Assembly: GCA_046712825.1 (NCBI GenBank)
Contig: JBKKCR010000084.1
Span: 1 to 64,000 of the forward strand
Reading direction: 5' to 3'
Source: DATFGK01 sp046712825
Lineage (GTDB): Bacteria > Actinomycetota > AC-67
DNA: 64,000 bases
The number at the start of each line of letters is the position of its first letter. The stretch's first letter is position 1. Position numbers and translations under genes: made by a program. Shown here one piece after another: positions 16,437 through 24,409 of the stretch. Under the pieces are notes generated by a model. The model had not been told where the DNA came from, searched no databases, and saw only the letters and a program-made list of their open reading frames with translations.

Positions 16437-17360
16437 TTAGCTCTTTCCAGCGGCGCGCGCCCCGCTCGACCCCGGTCGGATGGTGCGCGCGCCGCGGTCT
16501 CCGGCACCGTCTTGTGGTGGTGTCGAAATCTGAGATGTGGGTGCCTGAGGCGAGGGCACCGTCGCGGGGTCGGGCTCGAACTGCGCCGGATCCGCGAAGT
16601 ACGCCTTGAAGGGCTTCAACAGCTGCGAGATGTGCCACCCGTCGGCGTACCGGTGGTCGATCGTCGCGGTAAGGGGCAGCATCGGCCGTACCTTCACCTT
16701 GCCGTCGATCGCGACCGGCTTGTCGGTGATCTCGCCGACCAGGACCAGCAGCGGCATCCGATAGAACTTGGCCAGCGGGGCAAAACCTTGCGGCAGGCCG
16801 AACATGCCGACGCTCGTGACCATCGCGCTCCCGAACGGGTTCGCCTTGACGCCGAGCGCCTTCAACGACTTGTTGCGGTCCCCGGCCACCCAGGCGCTGA
16901 ATCGCATCGCGAGCTTGAGCGCGCGGCGGGGGAGCGCCTCCATGGTCTTCTTGGTCTTGGCGAACTCCGGGTCGTCGCCGGCCTTCATCCGCGAGGCGCG
17001 CACGTAGAGCTCGTCGGCGATCTCGAAGACCGACTTGCGGTCGGCGTTGTCCACTCTGACGCCCGACAAGGAGCGGCCGCCCTCGACGGCGGCGATGTAG
17101 AAGATGTCGACCGACTCGCGCGGGATCATCTTCGAGCCGTAGATCCGCATGTTGAAGTCGGGGACGGCGGCCAGCGCGAGCGCGATCGAACGTCCAACAA
17201 GATGCGTCACGGTGACACGGTGGCCGGCAGCCTTGCCGCGCTCGATCAGGTCGATCAGAGGGCCGGCGTCGAACTCCATCGCGCCGTAGATCTGAGGGTC
17301 GTCCGGCGGGCCCCACATCGCCCCCGCGATCTTCCGCCAACCCGCGAGCTTCGCCATCAT
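16437..17360 (-). CDS. Stand-alone 2-oxoacid dehydrogenase E2-type acyltransferase domain
   Basis: 307 residues showing only the CAT-like trimeric acyltransferase fold. The catalytic segment reads ATIDHRYADGWH (HRxxxDG motif, about residue 232-243), with FGSAMVTSVGMFGLPQGFAPL before it. No lipoyl domain (no DKA lysine loop) or E1/E3-binding domain is present, so it is not a normal pyruvate-dehydrogenase E2; acyl transfer to another acceptor is possible. The last 40 residues are low-complexity Pro/Ser/Arg-rich. It is convergent with the MMPL gene (3-base gap). Confidence 0.8.
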   Translation of the reverse strand: MMAKLAGWRKIAGAMWGPPDDPQIYGAMEFDAGPLIDLIERGKAAGHRVTVTHLVGRSIALALAAVPDFNMRIYGSKMIPRESVDIFYIAAVEGGRSLSGVRVDNADRKSVFEIADELYVRASRMKAGDDPEFAKTKKTMEALPRRALKLAMRFSAWVAGDRNKSLKALGVKANPFGSAMVTSVGMFGLPQGFAPLAKFYRMPLLVLVGEITDKPVAIDGKVKVRPMLPLTATIDHRYADGWHISQLLKPFKAYFADPAQFEPDPATVPSPQAPTSQISTPPQDGAGDRGARTIRPGSSGARAAGKS

Positions 17361-17434
17361 GTCCTTAGCCTCTCAGTCCCTCCGCCTGCGAGGCAAAGCA
17401 GGTGGACCCGTCCGGAAGGTCGAACCTATGCCAG

Positions 17435-18400
17435 ATGATCAAGCACCTGCTCGGACTCGCGCTCGCCGCTGTCACATTGATGCCCGTCGGGGGCGATGCC
17501 GCGCTGGGTGACAACCCGTGGCTCGATCGGCGGGTCTGGAACATCGCGCATCAGGGCGGCGAGAACGAAGCGCCGTCCGACACGCTCTACGCGTTCAAGA
17601 CCGCACTCACCAAAGGCGTTGACATGCTCGAGCTCGACGTGCACGCCACGAAGGACGGAGAGATCGTCGTCCTCCACGACACGACCGTCGACCGGACGAC
17701 CAACGGGACCGGGCGGGTCGATGAGCTCACGCTCGCTCAGATCAAGACGCTCGATGCCGCGCACTGGTTCGTTCCCGTGAAAGGCACGACGCATTCGGCC
17801 GCGGAGTCCGAGTACATCTTCCGTGGCGTCGCCACCGGCGCGGTGCCGCCGCCGGCCGGCTTCGAGCCGAACGACTTCACCATCCCGACGCTGCGCGAGG
17901 TGCTCGAGACCTTCCCCGGCTTCCCGACCAACATCGAGATCAAGAACACGCTGCCCGACACCGCTCCGTACGAGAAGATCCTGGCCGATCTGCTTCGGGA
18001 GTTCGGCCGATCGGACGACGTGATCGTGGTTTCGTTCCTCGATCACGCGATCGAGCTCTTCAAGCTCTGGGCGCCGGAGATCGACACCGCAACCGCAACC
18101 GTCGAGACGGCGATCTTCCACACCTCCGCCCGCGGGCCGCTCCCCGGCCTTCCCAATCCGCGCTACGTCGCGCTCCAGGTTCCGGTGATCTTCAACGCGA
18201 TCCCGGGGGTGCCGATCGAGGTCGTGAACGCGGACTTCGTGGCGAACGCGCACGCGAACGGGCTCGCGGTGCACGTCTGGACGATCAACGATGTTCCGAC
18301 GATGTGCGCGCTGCTCGGCATGGACGTCGACGGGATCATGACGGACTTCCCGACGATCCTCGAGCAGGTCCTCGCCGACCCGGTCGCGGCCTGCGGGTGA
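17435..18400 (+). CDS. Secreted glycerophosphodiester phosphodiesterase
   Basis: 321 residues from the ATG at 17435, which begins a signal peptide (MIKHLLGLALAAVTLMPVGGDA); a GTG at 17402 is also in frame. The GDPD TIM barrel has IAHQGGENEAPSDTLYAF, ELDVHATKDGEIVVLHD and the GDPD insertion, with the His/Glu/Asp residues for Ca2+ and acid-base catalysis. It ends HVWTINDVPTMCALLGMDVDGIMTDFP. The enzyme hydrolyses glycerophosphodiesters to glycerol-3-phosphate and an alcohol; extracellular members scavenge phosphate or remodel lipid head groups. A hairpin terminator follows. Confidence 0.9.
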   Translation: MIKHLLGLALAAVTLMPVGGDAALGDNPWLDRRVWNIAHQGGENEAPSDTLYAFKTALTKGVDMLELDVHATKDGEIVVLHDTTVDRTTNGTGRVDELTLAQIKTLDAAHWFVPVKGTTHSAAESEYIFRGVATGAVPPPAGFEPNDFTIPTLREVLETFPGFPTNIEIKNTLPDTAPYEKILADLLREFGRSDDVIVVSFLDHAIELFKLWAPEIDTATATVETAIFHTSARGPLPGLPNPRYVALQVPVIFNAIPGVPIEVVNADFVANAHANGLAVHVWTINDVPTMCALLGMDVDGIMTDFPTILEQVLADPVAACG

Positions 18401-18417
18401 AGACCCCGAGAAAGGCC

Positions 18418-18443
18418 GAAGCCCCGAGCAAGCTCGGGGCTTC
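18418..18443. terminator. Bidirectional hairpin terminator
   Basis: GAAGCCCCGAGC (18418-18429) and GCTCGGGGCTTC (18432-18443) are perfect 12-base arms with a 2-base spacer. It lies between the stops of the converging GDPD gene and phasin-like gene, the typical place for a shared terminator. No T-run follows. Confidence 0.75.
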
Positions 18444-18466
18444 GACTGCCGGGTCTGGTTCTGGTG

Positions 18467-18799
18467 TTACGCGGCCTTGGTGCTCGCGGAAGCCTTCTTG
18501 GCCTTGCGAGCGTTCCAGAAGGTCTTGGTGGTGAGGGGCTCGAGCGCCTTCAGCAGCTCGAGCGAGTAGTCCTTCGCAGCGCCTAGGAACTTCTCCGCGA
18601 GCTCGAAACCGGTCTTCGTGGTCTCGCGCGGCGTCGGGACGCTGTCGGCGATCGGGTTCTTGGGCAGGTCGGGCAGCACGTCGGCGATGCGCTCGCTCAC
18701 GGTCGAGACCGTGGAAACGACGGCTTCCTGCGCCTTGCCGAGGGCCGAAAGGGCCTGGTCGCCGGCCTCGTCGACCATCTTCAGATAGCTGCGTGCCAT
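18467..18799 (-). CDS. Phasin/HbhA-like small helical protein
   Basis: 110 residues from the ATG at 18799, which has AAGGAGGAAG just upstream. The body is helical (MARSYLKMVDEAGDQALSAL, VVSTVSTVSERIADVLPDLP, FELAEKFLGAAKDYSLELLKAL) and ends with a short Lys/Ala tail (KAKKASASTKAA) reminiscent of HbhA. Together with the XRE regulator just upstream, the pair mirrors mycobacterial Rv0474-Rv0475 (HbhA) and, from memory, the Rhodococcus lipid-droplet pair MLDS/MLDSR. A role on lipid or polyester inclusions is inference. It is shorter than HbhA (about 199). CCAAGC operators lie directly upstream. Confidence 0.6.
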   Translation of the reverse strand: MARSYLKMVDEAGDQALSALGKAQEAVVSTVSTVSERIADVLPDLPKNPIADSVPTPRETTKTGFELAEKFLGAAKDYSLELLKALEPLTTKTFWNARKAKKASASTKAA

Positions 18800-18849
18800 G
18801 TCTTCCTCCTTGCGGTCCCCCCACTGGGGCTCTCGTGGTGCTAGGTATA

Positions 18850-18886
18850 CCAAGCGGATGCTTGGCGTGTCAAGTCTGGCGCTTGG
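18850..18886. promoter_or_regulatory. Operator for the phasin-like gene (CCAAGC/GCTTGG repeats)
   Basis: CCAAGC (18850-18855), four bases, then GCTTGG (18860-18865) form a 6-4-6 inverted repeat. An imperfect second copy (CAAGT ... GCTTGG, 18871-18886) extends into the end of the XRE gene. The same half-sites in opposite order lie upstream of the XRE gene (19341-19356). This is the natural binding region for the XRE protein, controlling the phasin-like gene. Confidence 0.7.
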
Positions 18887-19322
18887 TTCTTTTCGCAACC
18901 TGCTTGGGTGGCTTAGCAGAGCCGGTCGCGGACTCCCGGCCCGCCGCCTCGCGATCTGCGGAGACGAAGCTCCGATAGACCCGCAGCAGAGCGTTCTTCT
19001 GCTCGGCGGTCAGTTCGAGGTCGAGCCGGATCGAGCGCTCGACGTCGGCGGCTTGCTCGCGAGCGGCACGCTCCGCGTCCACCTCTTCGGGGGCGCGAGC
19101 ATCGAGTAATCCGACCCGCGCGTAGAGGTTCTCGGCGGAGATCTTCAGCGCATCGGCGATCGCCTTGAGCACCTCGGCCGACGGCTTGTAGATGCCGCGC
19201 TCGATCTGGCTGAGATACGGGTTGGAAACCTTGGTGACGTTGGCGAGCTGGCGCAACGACATGTCGGCCAGACGCCGTTGCGTCCGAATGAACTCGCCGA
19301 GTGACTTCCATCGCTCGTCCAT
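18870..19322 (-). CDS. XRE-family regulator of the phasin/HbhA-like gene
   Basis: 150 residues with a Cro/C1-type helix-turn-helix at residues about 5-65 (LGEFIRTQRRLADMSLRQLA, VSNPYLSQIERGIYKPSAEVL). A helical acidic region follows, then a basic tail (KPPKQVAKRTKRQT). The N-terminal domain resembles the regulator next to HbhA in mycobacteria (Rv0474). It is 70 bases upstream of the phasin-like gene on the same strand. GCTTGG/CCAAGC repeats flank both genes, so it likely controls itself and its neighbour. The Lys/Arg tail could also bind inclusions or nucleic acid, as reported for MLDSR; this is inference. Confidence 0.8.
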   Translation of the reverse strand: MDERWKSLGEFIRTQRRLADMSLRQLANVTKVSNPYLSQIERGIYKPSAEVLKAIADALKISAENLYARVGLLDARAPEEVDAERAAREQAADVERSIRLDLELTAEQKNALLRVYRSFVSADREAAGRESATGSAKPPKQVAKRTKRQT

Positions 19323-19340
19323 GCACGCAGCCTAGCACCC

Positions 19341-19356
19341 GCTTGGTGGCCCAAGC
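19341..19356. promoter_or_regulatory. Operator upstream of the XRE gene
   Basis: GCTTGG (19341-19346), TGGC, then CCAAGC (19351-19356): a 6-4-6 inverted repeat 18 bases upstream of the XRE ATG. The half-sites are those of the phasin operator but in reversed order. It is a probable autoregulatory site. Confidence 0.65.
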
Positions 19357-19454
19357 AACACGTGATTCACGGCCCGGCGTGCAGCGCCCCAGGCGGCCGG
19401 ATTTCGGCGGCTCGCGCGTTGATGAGGTTGTGGGATGGGTAGCATTCGCGAGCG

Positions 19455-20027
19455 ATGGAAGAGATCACGTACGAGCAGCTCGGCGTCAACTTCATCACGC
19501 ACGTGGTCACGCCCGAACGGGTGGCGGCCACGATCGCGCACGTCGCAGGGGACGAGGTCCGGGTTGGGCCGATGAACGCCGGGCCCGGTGGCGCCGCATC
19601 GGTGACCGCCACGGGAACGCTCGGAACGGTCACCGCGAAGAACGCGTGGCGCGGGGGACCGCTCTCGTTCGACGCGACGATCCCGATCGATCTCGCCCTG
19701 GACGTGCGGGTCGCAGGCGCGTCGCATCGATACAAGGGGCAGCTTTCCATCGCGCTTCGGATCGCGCTCCGCGCTCTTGAGCCGGTGACGCTGGCGTTCG
19801 ACATCGACCCGGTGCTGCCCGAAGACGTGGGCGTGAAGCTGTCCGCCGACGGGATGCGCGCGAAGGTTCTTCAGCGCATCGGCGGCATCGACGACGAGGT
19901 GCGGCGGGCCGTGGCGGCTACCGTCACGGAGCGGTTGGACTCGGAGGCGGCACGGGCCGTCCGGATGATCGACATCCTCCGATACGTGGGCGATGCCTGG
20001 ACGCCCGGCGGGGACGGTTCCGCTTAA
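19455..20027 (+). CDS. Hypothetical protein, soluble
   Basis: 190 residues with no signal peptide. The N-terminal half is strand-rich (NFITHVVTPERVAATIAHVAGDEVRVGPM, GTLGTVTAKNAW, SFDATIPIDLALDVRV); a helical part follows (KVLQRIGGIDDEVRRAVAATVTERL). It looks like a conserved actinobacterial protein of unknown function; I cannot name the family. It converges with the BNR-repeat gene, overlapping by four bases (TAA/TTA region). Confidence 0.65.
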   Translation: MEEITYEQLGVNFITHVVTPERVAATIAHVAGDEVRVGPMNAGPGGAASVTATGTLGTVTAKNAWRGGPLSFDATIPIDLALDVRVAGASHRYKGQLSIALRIALRALEPVTLAFDIDPVLPEDVGVKLSADGMRAKVLQRIGGIDDEVRRAVAATVTERLDSEAARAVRMIDILRYVGDAWTPGGDGSA

Positions 20028-20920
20028 GCGAGCACCACGCACGAGATAGACGGCAAGCCCGCGGCGATCTCCTTCCACGATCGTCCCGCGTCTTCGGAGA
20101 CGAAGACGATGCCGTCGCTCGTTCCGAGCGCCGCGCTCGTAGCGTCGGCATCGAGGCAGTACGTGTCCACGTTGTCGGCGAACCATTGGGGGAGGCCCTC
20201 CGTGCAGCGCTCGAACGTTTCGCCTTCAAGGTCTCGGCGGTACAAGGCGGACTTCCGGCCCGTGTGGCTCGTGGAAGCGGATAGCAGGATCACGTCGCCG
20301 GCTAGCCCGACCGCGCGACAGTACGCCGCGTGGAGCCCCTCTTCGGTGAACTCCCAGGAAGCCCCGCCGTCCCGAGTGACGGCCATCCCGATCGCCGTCG
20401 CCGCGAAGGCGAGGCCGGGCACGGTGGGGTGGGCGAGCACCTGGTGGACGTCGGCGTCCACGTCCATCGTCGTCGCGTGCCAGCCGGCCTCGCCGTCCTC
20501 GGAGGCGAGGATCCCGCCGACGTGGACGTTCGCGTAGACGCGACCGCCGGCGTCGCGGGTCAGAGAGCGGGTGTCGGGTGGGCCGCCCCACGGCGTGTAC
20601 CAGTCGTCACGTGTTGAAACGCGGTCGAAAGAGCGCACGCGTGTCGCCGAGCTACCGACAACCTTCACGAGATGCGCTTCGGACGTGCCGATCAAGGCGC
20701 CGCCGTCGGAGGCGACGAGGCATCTCGCGCTCAGCCCTCGGATGTCCGCGGCCTCGCTCCACGTTAGGGCGTCCGGCGAGGAGAAGATGCGATACTCGTC
20801 GACGACGGACCACCATATGCCCTCGGTGTGCGCGATCGCGCCGATCGAGCCGAGGAGCAGCGTCTCCCCGGACCCCACGTCGAGAAGCCCCTTTTCGGTC
20901 CCCGCCAAGACGCGCGTCAT
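20024..20920 (-). CDS. BNR/Asp-box beta-propeller protein
   Basis: 298 residues of beta-propeller with Asp-box motifs (TRDGGASWEF, SEDAGRSWKEI, and a degenerate SEDGEAGWHA) and repeated blade sequences. It has no signal peptide or catalytic sialidase residues (no Arg triad pattern), so it is more like the sortilin/photosynthesis-stability propellers than an enzyme. Its start overlaps the macro-domain stop by four bases (ATGA), so the macro protein and this propeller are co-translated and probably act together. Confidence 0.75.
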   Translation of the reverse strand: MTRVLAGTEKGLLDVGSGETLLLGSIGAIAHTEGIWWSVVDEYRIFSSPDALTWSEAADIRGLSARCLVASDGGALIGTSEAHLVKVVGSSATRVRSFDRVSTRDDWYTPWGGPPDTRSLTRDAGGRVYANVHVGGILASEDGEAGWHATTMDVDADVHQVLAHPTVPGLAFAATAIGMAVTRDGGASWEFTEEGLHAAYCRAVGLAGDVILLSASTSHTGRKSALYRRDLEGETFERCTEGLPQWFADNVDTYCLDADATSAALGTSDGIVFVSEDAGRSWKEIAAGLPSISCVVLA

Positions 20921-21435
20921 AGCGCTTCCTTCAACGCGCGATCGAACGCCTCCAGGGCGGCGTCGTCGAACAGCACGAACCGCACCGCCTCAACGCCGGT
21001 TGCTGCGGTGGCGACCGCGCGGATCGCCACCCGCGCCGCGAGATCGAGCGGGTAGCCGTACACACCGGTCGAGATGGCCGGGAACGCCACGCTCTTCGCG
21101 CCGAGCTCGTCGGCGATCCGCAGCGACTCCGTGTGGCACGACGCCAGGATGGCCGAGCGGTCCTCGTTCTTGGAGTACACGGGCCCGACCGTGTGGATCA
21201 CCCAACGCGCCGCGAGCTTGCCCCCGGTCGTGGCGACAGCCCGTCCGGGGGGAAGACCTTGCTGGTGCGTTGTCGCACGGATGTGCCGGCACTCCTCGAT
21301 GATCTCCGGGCCGCCCTTGCGATGGATCGCTCCGTCGACGCCGCCGCCGCCCATCAACGATGAGTTCGCTGCGTTGACGATCGCGTCGACGCTCTCGGCG
21401 GTGATATCGCCCTTCGCCAGCGTGATCGTGGGCAT
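20917..21435 (-). CDS. Macro-domain protein (O-acetyl-ADP-ribose deacetylase type)
   Basis: 172 residues forming one macro domain: ITLAKGDITAESVDAIVNAANSSLMGGGGVDGAIH at the start (the Asn and GGGVDGAIH loops that bind the distal ribose), then VIHTVGP and FPAISTGVYGYP (phosphate-binding loop). MacroD/YmdB-type proteins hydrolyse ADP-ribose esters or remove ADP-ribose from acidic residues or nucleic acid. It sits between a metallophosphoesterase gene (9-base gap) and a BNR propeller gene (ATGA overlap), all leftward, as one operon. Confidence 0.9.
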   Translation of the reverse strand: MPTITLAKGDITAESVDAIVNAANSSLMGGGGVDGAIHRKGGPEIIEECRHIRATTHQQGLPPGRAVATTGGKLAARWVIHTVGPVYSKNEDRSAILASCHTESLRIADELGAKSVAFPAISTGVYGYPLDLAARVAIRAVATAATGVEAVRFVLFDDAALEAFDRALKEAL

Positions 21436-21444
21436 GATCGGATA

Positions 21445-22851
21445 TTAGCCCGGCGGTGTCTCCTCGGGCGGGGCGAGCGGGGCGATGCGGCACTCGCTCT
21501 CGCGCAGGTGAGCGGGGTCGTCGAAGGCGAACAGGCACGCGGAAACGAGCTCGCCGGTGCTCGGATCGAACTCGAGCAGCCCGAACCCGTACGGCGCGCT
21601 CTTCGGTGTCTTGATCCCGTTGGCGCCACTGGTTCCGGGCGAGATCTCGAGCACGCCTCCGTCGATGGCGAGCAGCGGCTTGTGGTCGTGACCTCGCACG
21701 AAAACCATGGGACGTCCCGCATCGCGCGCCGCGTCGGCCGCGCATTCTCCGAGTCGGCGGTCGTGGACGACGACGATCAGGGCGTCGGTGGCGAGGAATC
21801 GCTGCGCGAGCTGCTCGCAGCGAGCGGGGATCTCCACATCGGCCAGGTCGTTCCGTGGATCCGAGGCGATGCCGTAGGCGTTCGGATCGGTCTCTCCGAG
21901 CACCGCGATCCCTTCGGCTTCCACGAGGTCCGTTCGGCCCGATTCCAGCAGCGTCACGCCCGACATCGTCCCGACGAGATCCAAGGTCGCGCGATCCTCA
22001 TGGTTGCCGCCGACGACGATCTGCCGCGGCGTCACCGCGCCGAAGCGCGCGAAAAGCTCCGCCTCAGTCTGCGTTCCACGGTCGGTGAAGTCGCCGGCGT
22101 TGATCGTCACGCTCGCGCCGAAGCGCTGCGCCAGCTCCTGCGCGATCAGGAAACCGATCGGGTTGTTGTGGACGTCCGACACGACGAGGACCTTCGTCGT
22201 CGGCCCTGAGGGGGCTGCCGGTCGAGACGTGATCTGGGAGTGAAGGCGCAGCAGGCCTTCGGCGACCTTGTTGATGTTCCGCCGCGCGCCGGCGAGGTCG
22301 CGGCTTACCTCACCGAGTACTTCGAGCACGCGCGGCGCGTCCTCGATCGGCCCGCGGTAGTGAGGTTCCTCCAGCGCGTTGGAATCGAAGGTGAGGATGG
22401 TGGCGCCGACGACGAGCGATCCGGCCGCGAGAAAGGTGAACGCGCCGACCCCACCGGCGATCGCCGTCCGCCTGCGCCCCATCGCGTCGGCGACGAGGAG
22501 GCCGCCGAGCGCCCCGGCGAGCGCGAGCCACACCAGCTTGCGGATGAGGAACGCGAGCCGAAGATCCCGGAGCTCCGCCAGGTCGGGCAGGCCTCGTGGC
22601 CGTTCGCCGATCACGAACGAGGCGTGAACGTCGAGCGGGGCCGTGTGGGTGTTCCACGACAGCTGGCCGAACGGCCCGAGGTCGAGTGCGACGGTACCGC
22701 CCGGGATGTTCGGGGTGACCCGCACGACGATCTCGCCTGAGGAGAAGGGGAAGGACACGGGCGCGAAAATCCGCCCCGCGCAGAGCGCGAAGCCGACCAG
22801 AAGGACCGCACGCCGCACGGGCGGGCGCGTCAACCACCCAGGGAAACGCAT
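21445..22851 (-). CDS. Membrane-anchored calcineurin-like metallophosphoesterase
   Basis: 468 residues. The N-terminal third has three hydrophobic segments (about 15-32, 105-122 and 130-152) with a strand-rich exported loop between the first two. The C-terminal part (about 215-450) is a metallophosphoesterase with all five motifs: SDVHNN, AGDFTD, GGNHE, VVHDRR and GHDHK, giving a di-metal site. By orientation the catalytic domain should be cytoplasmic after an odd number of helices, but this is uncertain. Substrate unknown; with a macro domain downstream, a nucleotide or ADP-ribose derivative is possible. Confidence 0.85.
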   Translation of the reverse strand: MRFPGWLTRPPVRRAVLLVGFALCAGRIFAPVSFPFSSGEIVVRVTPNIPGGTVALDLGPFGQLSWNTHTAPLDVHASFVIGERPRGLPDLAELRDLRLAFLIRKLVWLALAGALGGLLVADAMGRRRTAIAGGVGAFTFLAAGSLVVGATILTFDSNALEEPHYRGPIEDAPRVLEVLGEVSRDLAGARRNINKVAEGLLRLHSQITSRPAAPSGPTTKVLVVSDVHNNPIGFLIAQELAQRFGASVTINAGDFTDRGTQTEAELFARFGAVTPRQIVVGGNHEDRATLDLVGTMSGVTLLESGRTDLVEAEGIAVLGETDPNAYGIASDPRNDLADVEIPARCEQLAQRFLATDALIVVVHDRRLGECAADAARDAGRPMVFVRGHDHKPLLAIDGGVLEISPGTSGANGIKTPKSAPYGFGLLEFDPSTGELVSACLFAFDDPAHLRESECRIAPLAPPEETPPG

Positions 22852-22986
22852 CGCTTGAGGCTACTAAGGAGAACCGTTGTGGGCCCGCACATACGGGGTG
22901 AACTGCGGATATGGCGGACGGAACTGGGGTGCATGGGTCTGCGTCAGCAGGGTAAGGTACGGCAACGGTTGGACGGGGAGGGCCAG

Positions 22987-23382
22987 ATGTTGCTGCGGGA
23001 GATCATGACGACCGACGTCCTGGACGTCGAGCCTGCCACGACGCTCCAAGCGGCGGCGCAGGCGATGAAGGAGCGGAAGGCTTCCTCGGTGGTCATCACG
23101 GAGGACGGCTACCTGATCGGCATCCTCACCGAGCGCGACATCGTCAAGGCCGTGGCCGAGGGCATCGACACCGAGGTCACTCACATCCGCGACTACATGA
23201 CCCCGGCTCCGACCGCCGTCACCCCCGACATCAGCGTCGAAGAGGCTGCTCAGGTGATGCTCGAGCACGGGTTCCGACACTTGCCGGTGGTGGATGGCGA
23301 GCGGGAGCTCAAGGGGATCGTCTCGATACGGGACATCGCCCGCGCCGGCATCAAGCTCCCCGCCGAAGCCGTCGTCAAGTAG
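22987..23382 (+). CDS. Two-CBS-domain protein
   Basis: 131 residues from the ATG at 22987, chosen for GGGGAGG five bases upstream; the open frame extends further 5' but that part is not CBS-like. Two CBS domains form a Bateman module: LREIMTTDVLDVEPATTLQAAAQAMKERKASSVVI...GILTERDIVKAVAEG and IRDYMTPAPTAVTPDISVEEAAQVMLEHGFRHLPVVD...GIVSIRDIA. Such stand-alone modules bind adenine nucleotides and regulate partner proteins. It is divergent from the metallophosphoesterase and precedes a TetR gene by 40 bases. Confidence 0.9.
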   Translation: MLLREIMTTDVLDVEPATTLQAAAQAMKERKASSVVITEDGYLIGILTERDIVKAVAEGIDTEVTHIRDYMTPAPTAVTPDISVEEAAQVMLEHGFRHLPVVDGERELKGIVSIRDIARAGIKLPAEAVVK

Positions 23383-23422
23383 CGGCTCGGGACCCGGCGC
23401 CCCGCGGGCCCGAACCCCTTCC

Positions 23423-24022
23423 ATGACGCGCACGGGTGGCGAGGAGCGGCGTCGCCAGCTCATCCACCACGCGGTCGCGCTGTTCGGTGGCCGGGGGTAC
23501 GAAGGCACCAGCCTCGACGCGGTCGCCGAAGCATCCGGCGTGCGTAAGCAAACGCTCCTGTACTACTTCCCGGGGAAGGACGAGCTGTTCGACGCCTGCA
23601 TCGGCGAGCTCGCGACCCGGCTGTCGTCGGCGCTCGAACGGGCCCTGGAAGGGGAGGACGAGCGGGAGCGCCCCGAGCGGGTGATCTCGGCCATCTTCCG
23701 TCTGGCGGAGGAGTGGCCGGAGTTCCCGCCGTTCGCGCGCGAGGCATCCCGGCGCGGCCCCGAGGTGATCCAACGGGTAACCGGAGTTCTCGAGCCCCTG
23801 CGGAAGCGGGCCCTCGTTCATCTCGAGCGCGGCATGGACGACGGCACGTTCCGCCGCCAAGACCCGACGTTGCTGCTGTTCACCCTCTACACGGCCGTCG
23901 TGGGATCGCTGACCGAGGCGGGTGTCTTGCGGGCGTTGGGCGGTGGGCAGCAGAGCCGAAGCGCGCTGAAGCGCCGCGAGGAAGAGCTCGTGGAGTTCGT
24001 GCGACGGGCGCTCGAGCCGTGA
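23423..24022 (+). CDS. TetR/AcrR-family transcriptional regulator
   Basis: 199 residues from the ATG at 23423; the frame is open further upstream but that part overlaps the CBS gene and lacks homology. The helix-turn-helix is RRQLIHHAVALFGGRGYEGTSLDAVAEASGVRKQTLLYYFPGKDELFDACI, followed by a C-terminal domain of the TetR_C_33/FadR-like kind. The stop overlaps the GTG of the DUF3054 membrane gene (GTGA), coupling them. No clear palindrome is visible in the short 40-base gap upstream, so its target site may be elsewhere. Confidence 0.85.
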   Translation: MTRTGGEERRRQLIHHAVALFGGRGYEGTSLDAVAEASGVRKQTLLYYFPGKDELFDACIGELATRLSSALERALEGEDERERPERVISAIFRLAEEWPEFPPFAREASRRGPEVIQRVTGVLEPLRKRALVHLERGMDDGTFRRQDPTLLLFTLYTAVVGSLTEAGVLRALGGGQQSRSALKRREEELVEFVRRALEP

Positions 24023-24402
24023 AAGCCGCGGAGCGCCGAACGATCTCCCCGCTAAACCTCCTGATCGGGGACGCTATCGCGATCGCGATGTTCGCGGTTA
24101 TCGGGCTAGCGCGCCATGAGGAAGGCATCACCGTCGGAGGGGTCGCACGCAACGCACTGCCGATCCTGGCCGCTTGGTTCGTCGTCGCGGCGTTCGTGGG
24201 GACGTATTCGCAGCCGGGCCTCCGCACGATGCTCATCACCTGGGCGATCGCCGTCCCGGCCGGCGTCGCGATCAGAGCGATCGTGCTGAGCCGGCCGGCC
24301 GACGGATCTCAGGTCGTGTTCGGGATCGTGACGATGACGGTCACGGTGGTATTGCTGCTCGGCTGGCGCGCGATCGCGGCGATGGTTTCGAGCAGGCGCT
24401 AA
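24019..24402 (+). CDS. DUF3054 family membrane protein
   Basis: 127 residues from a GTG overlapping the TetR stop. Four hydrophobic helices (about 10-26, 42-60, 68-86, 100-118) and a short basic N-terminus match the small DUF3054 family common in actinobacteria. Characteristic features are GDAIAIAMFAVIGLARHEEG and the conserved WFVVAAFVGTY segment. Function is unknown. Translational coupling to TetR suggests joint expression. Confidence 0.75.
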   Translation: MKAAERRTISPLNLLIGDAIAIAMFAVIGLARHEEGITVGGVARNALPILAAWFVVAAFVGTYSQPGLRTMLITWAIAVPAGVAIRAIVLSRPADGSQVVFGIVTMTVTVVLLLGWRAIAAMVSSRR

Positions 24403-24409
24403 GCGCTCC

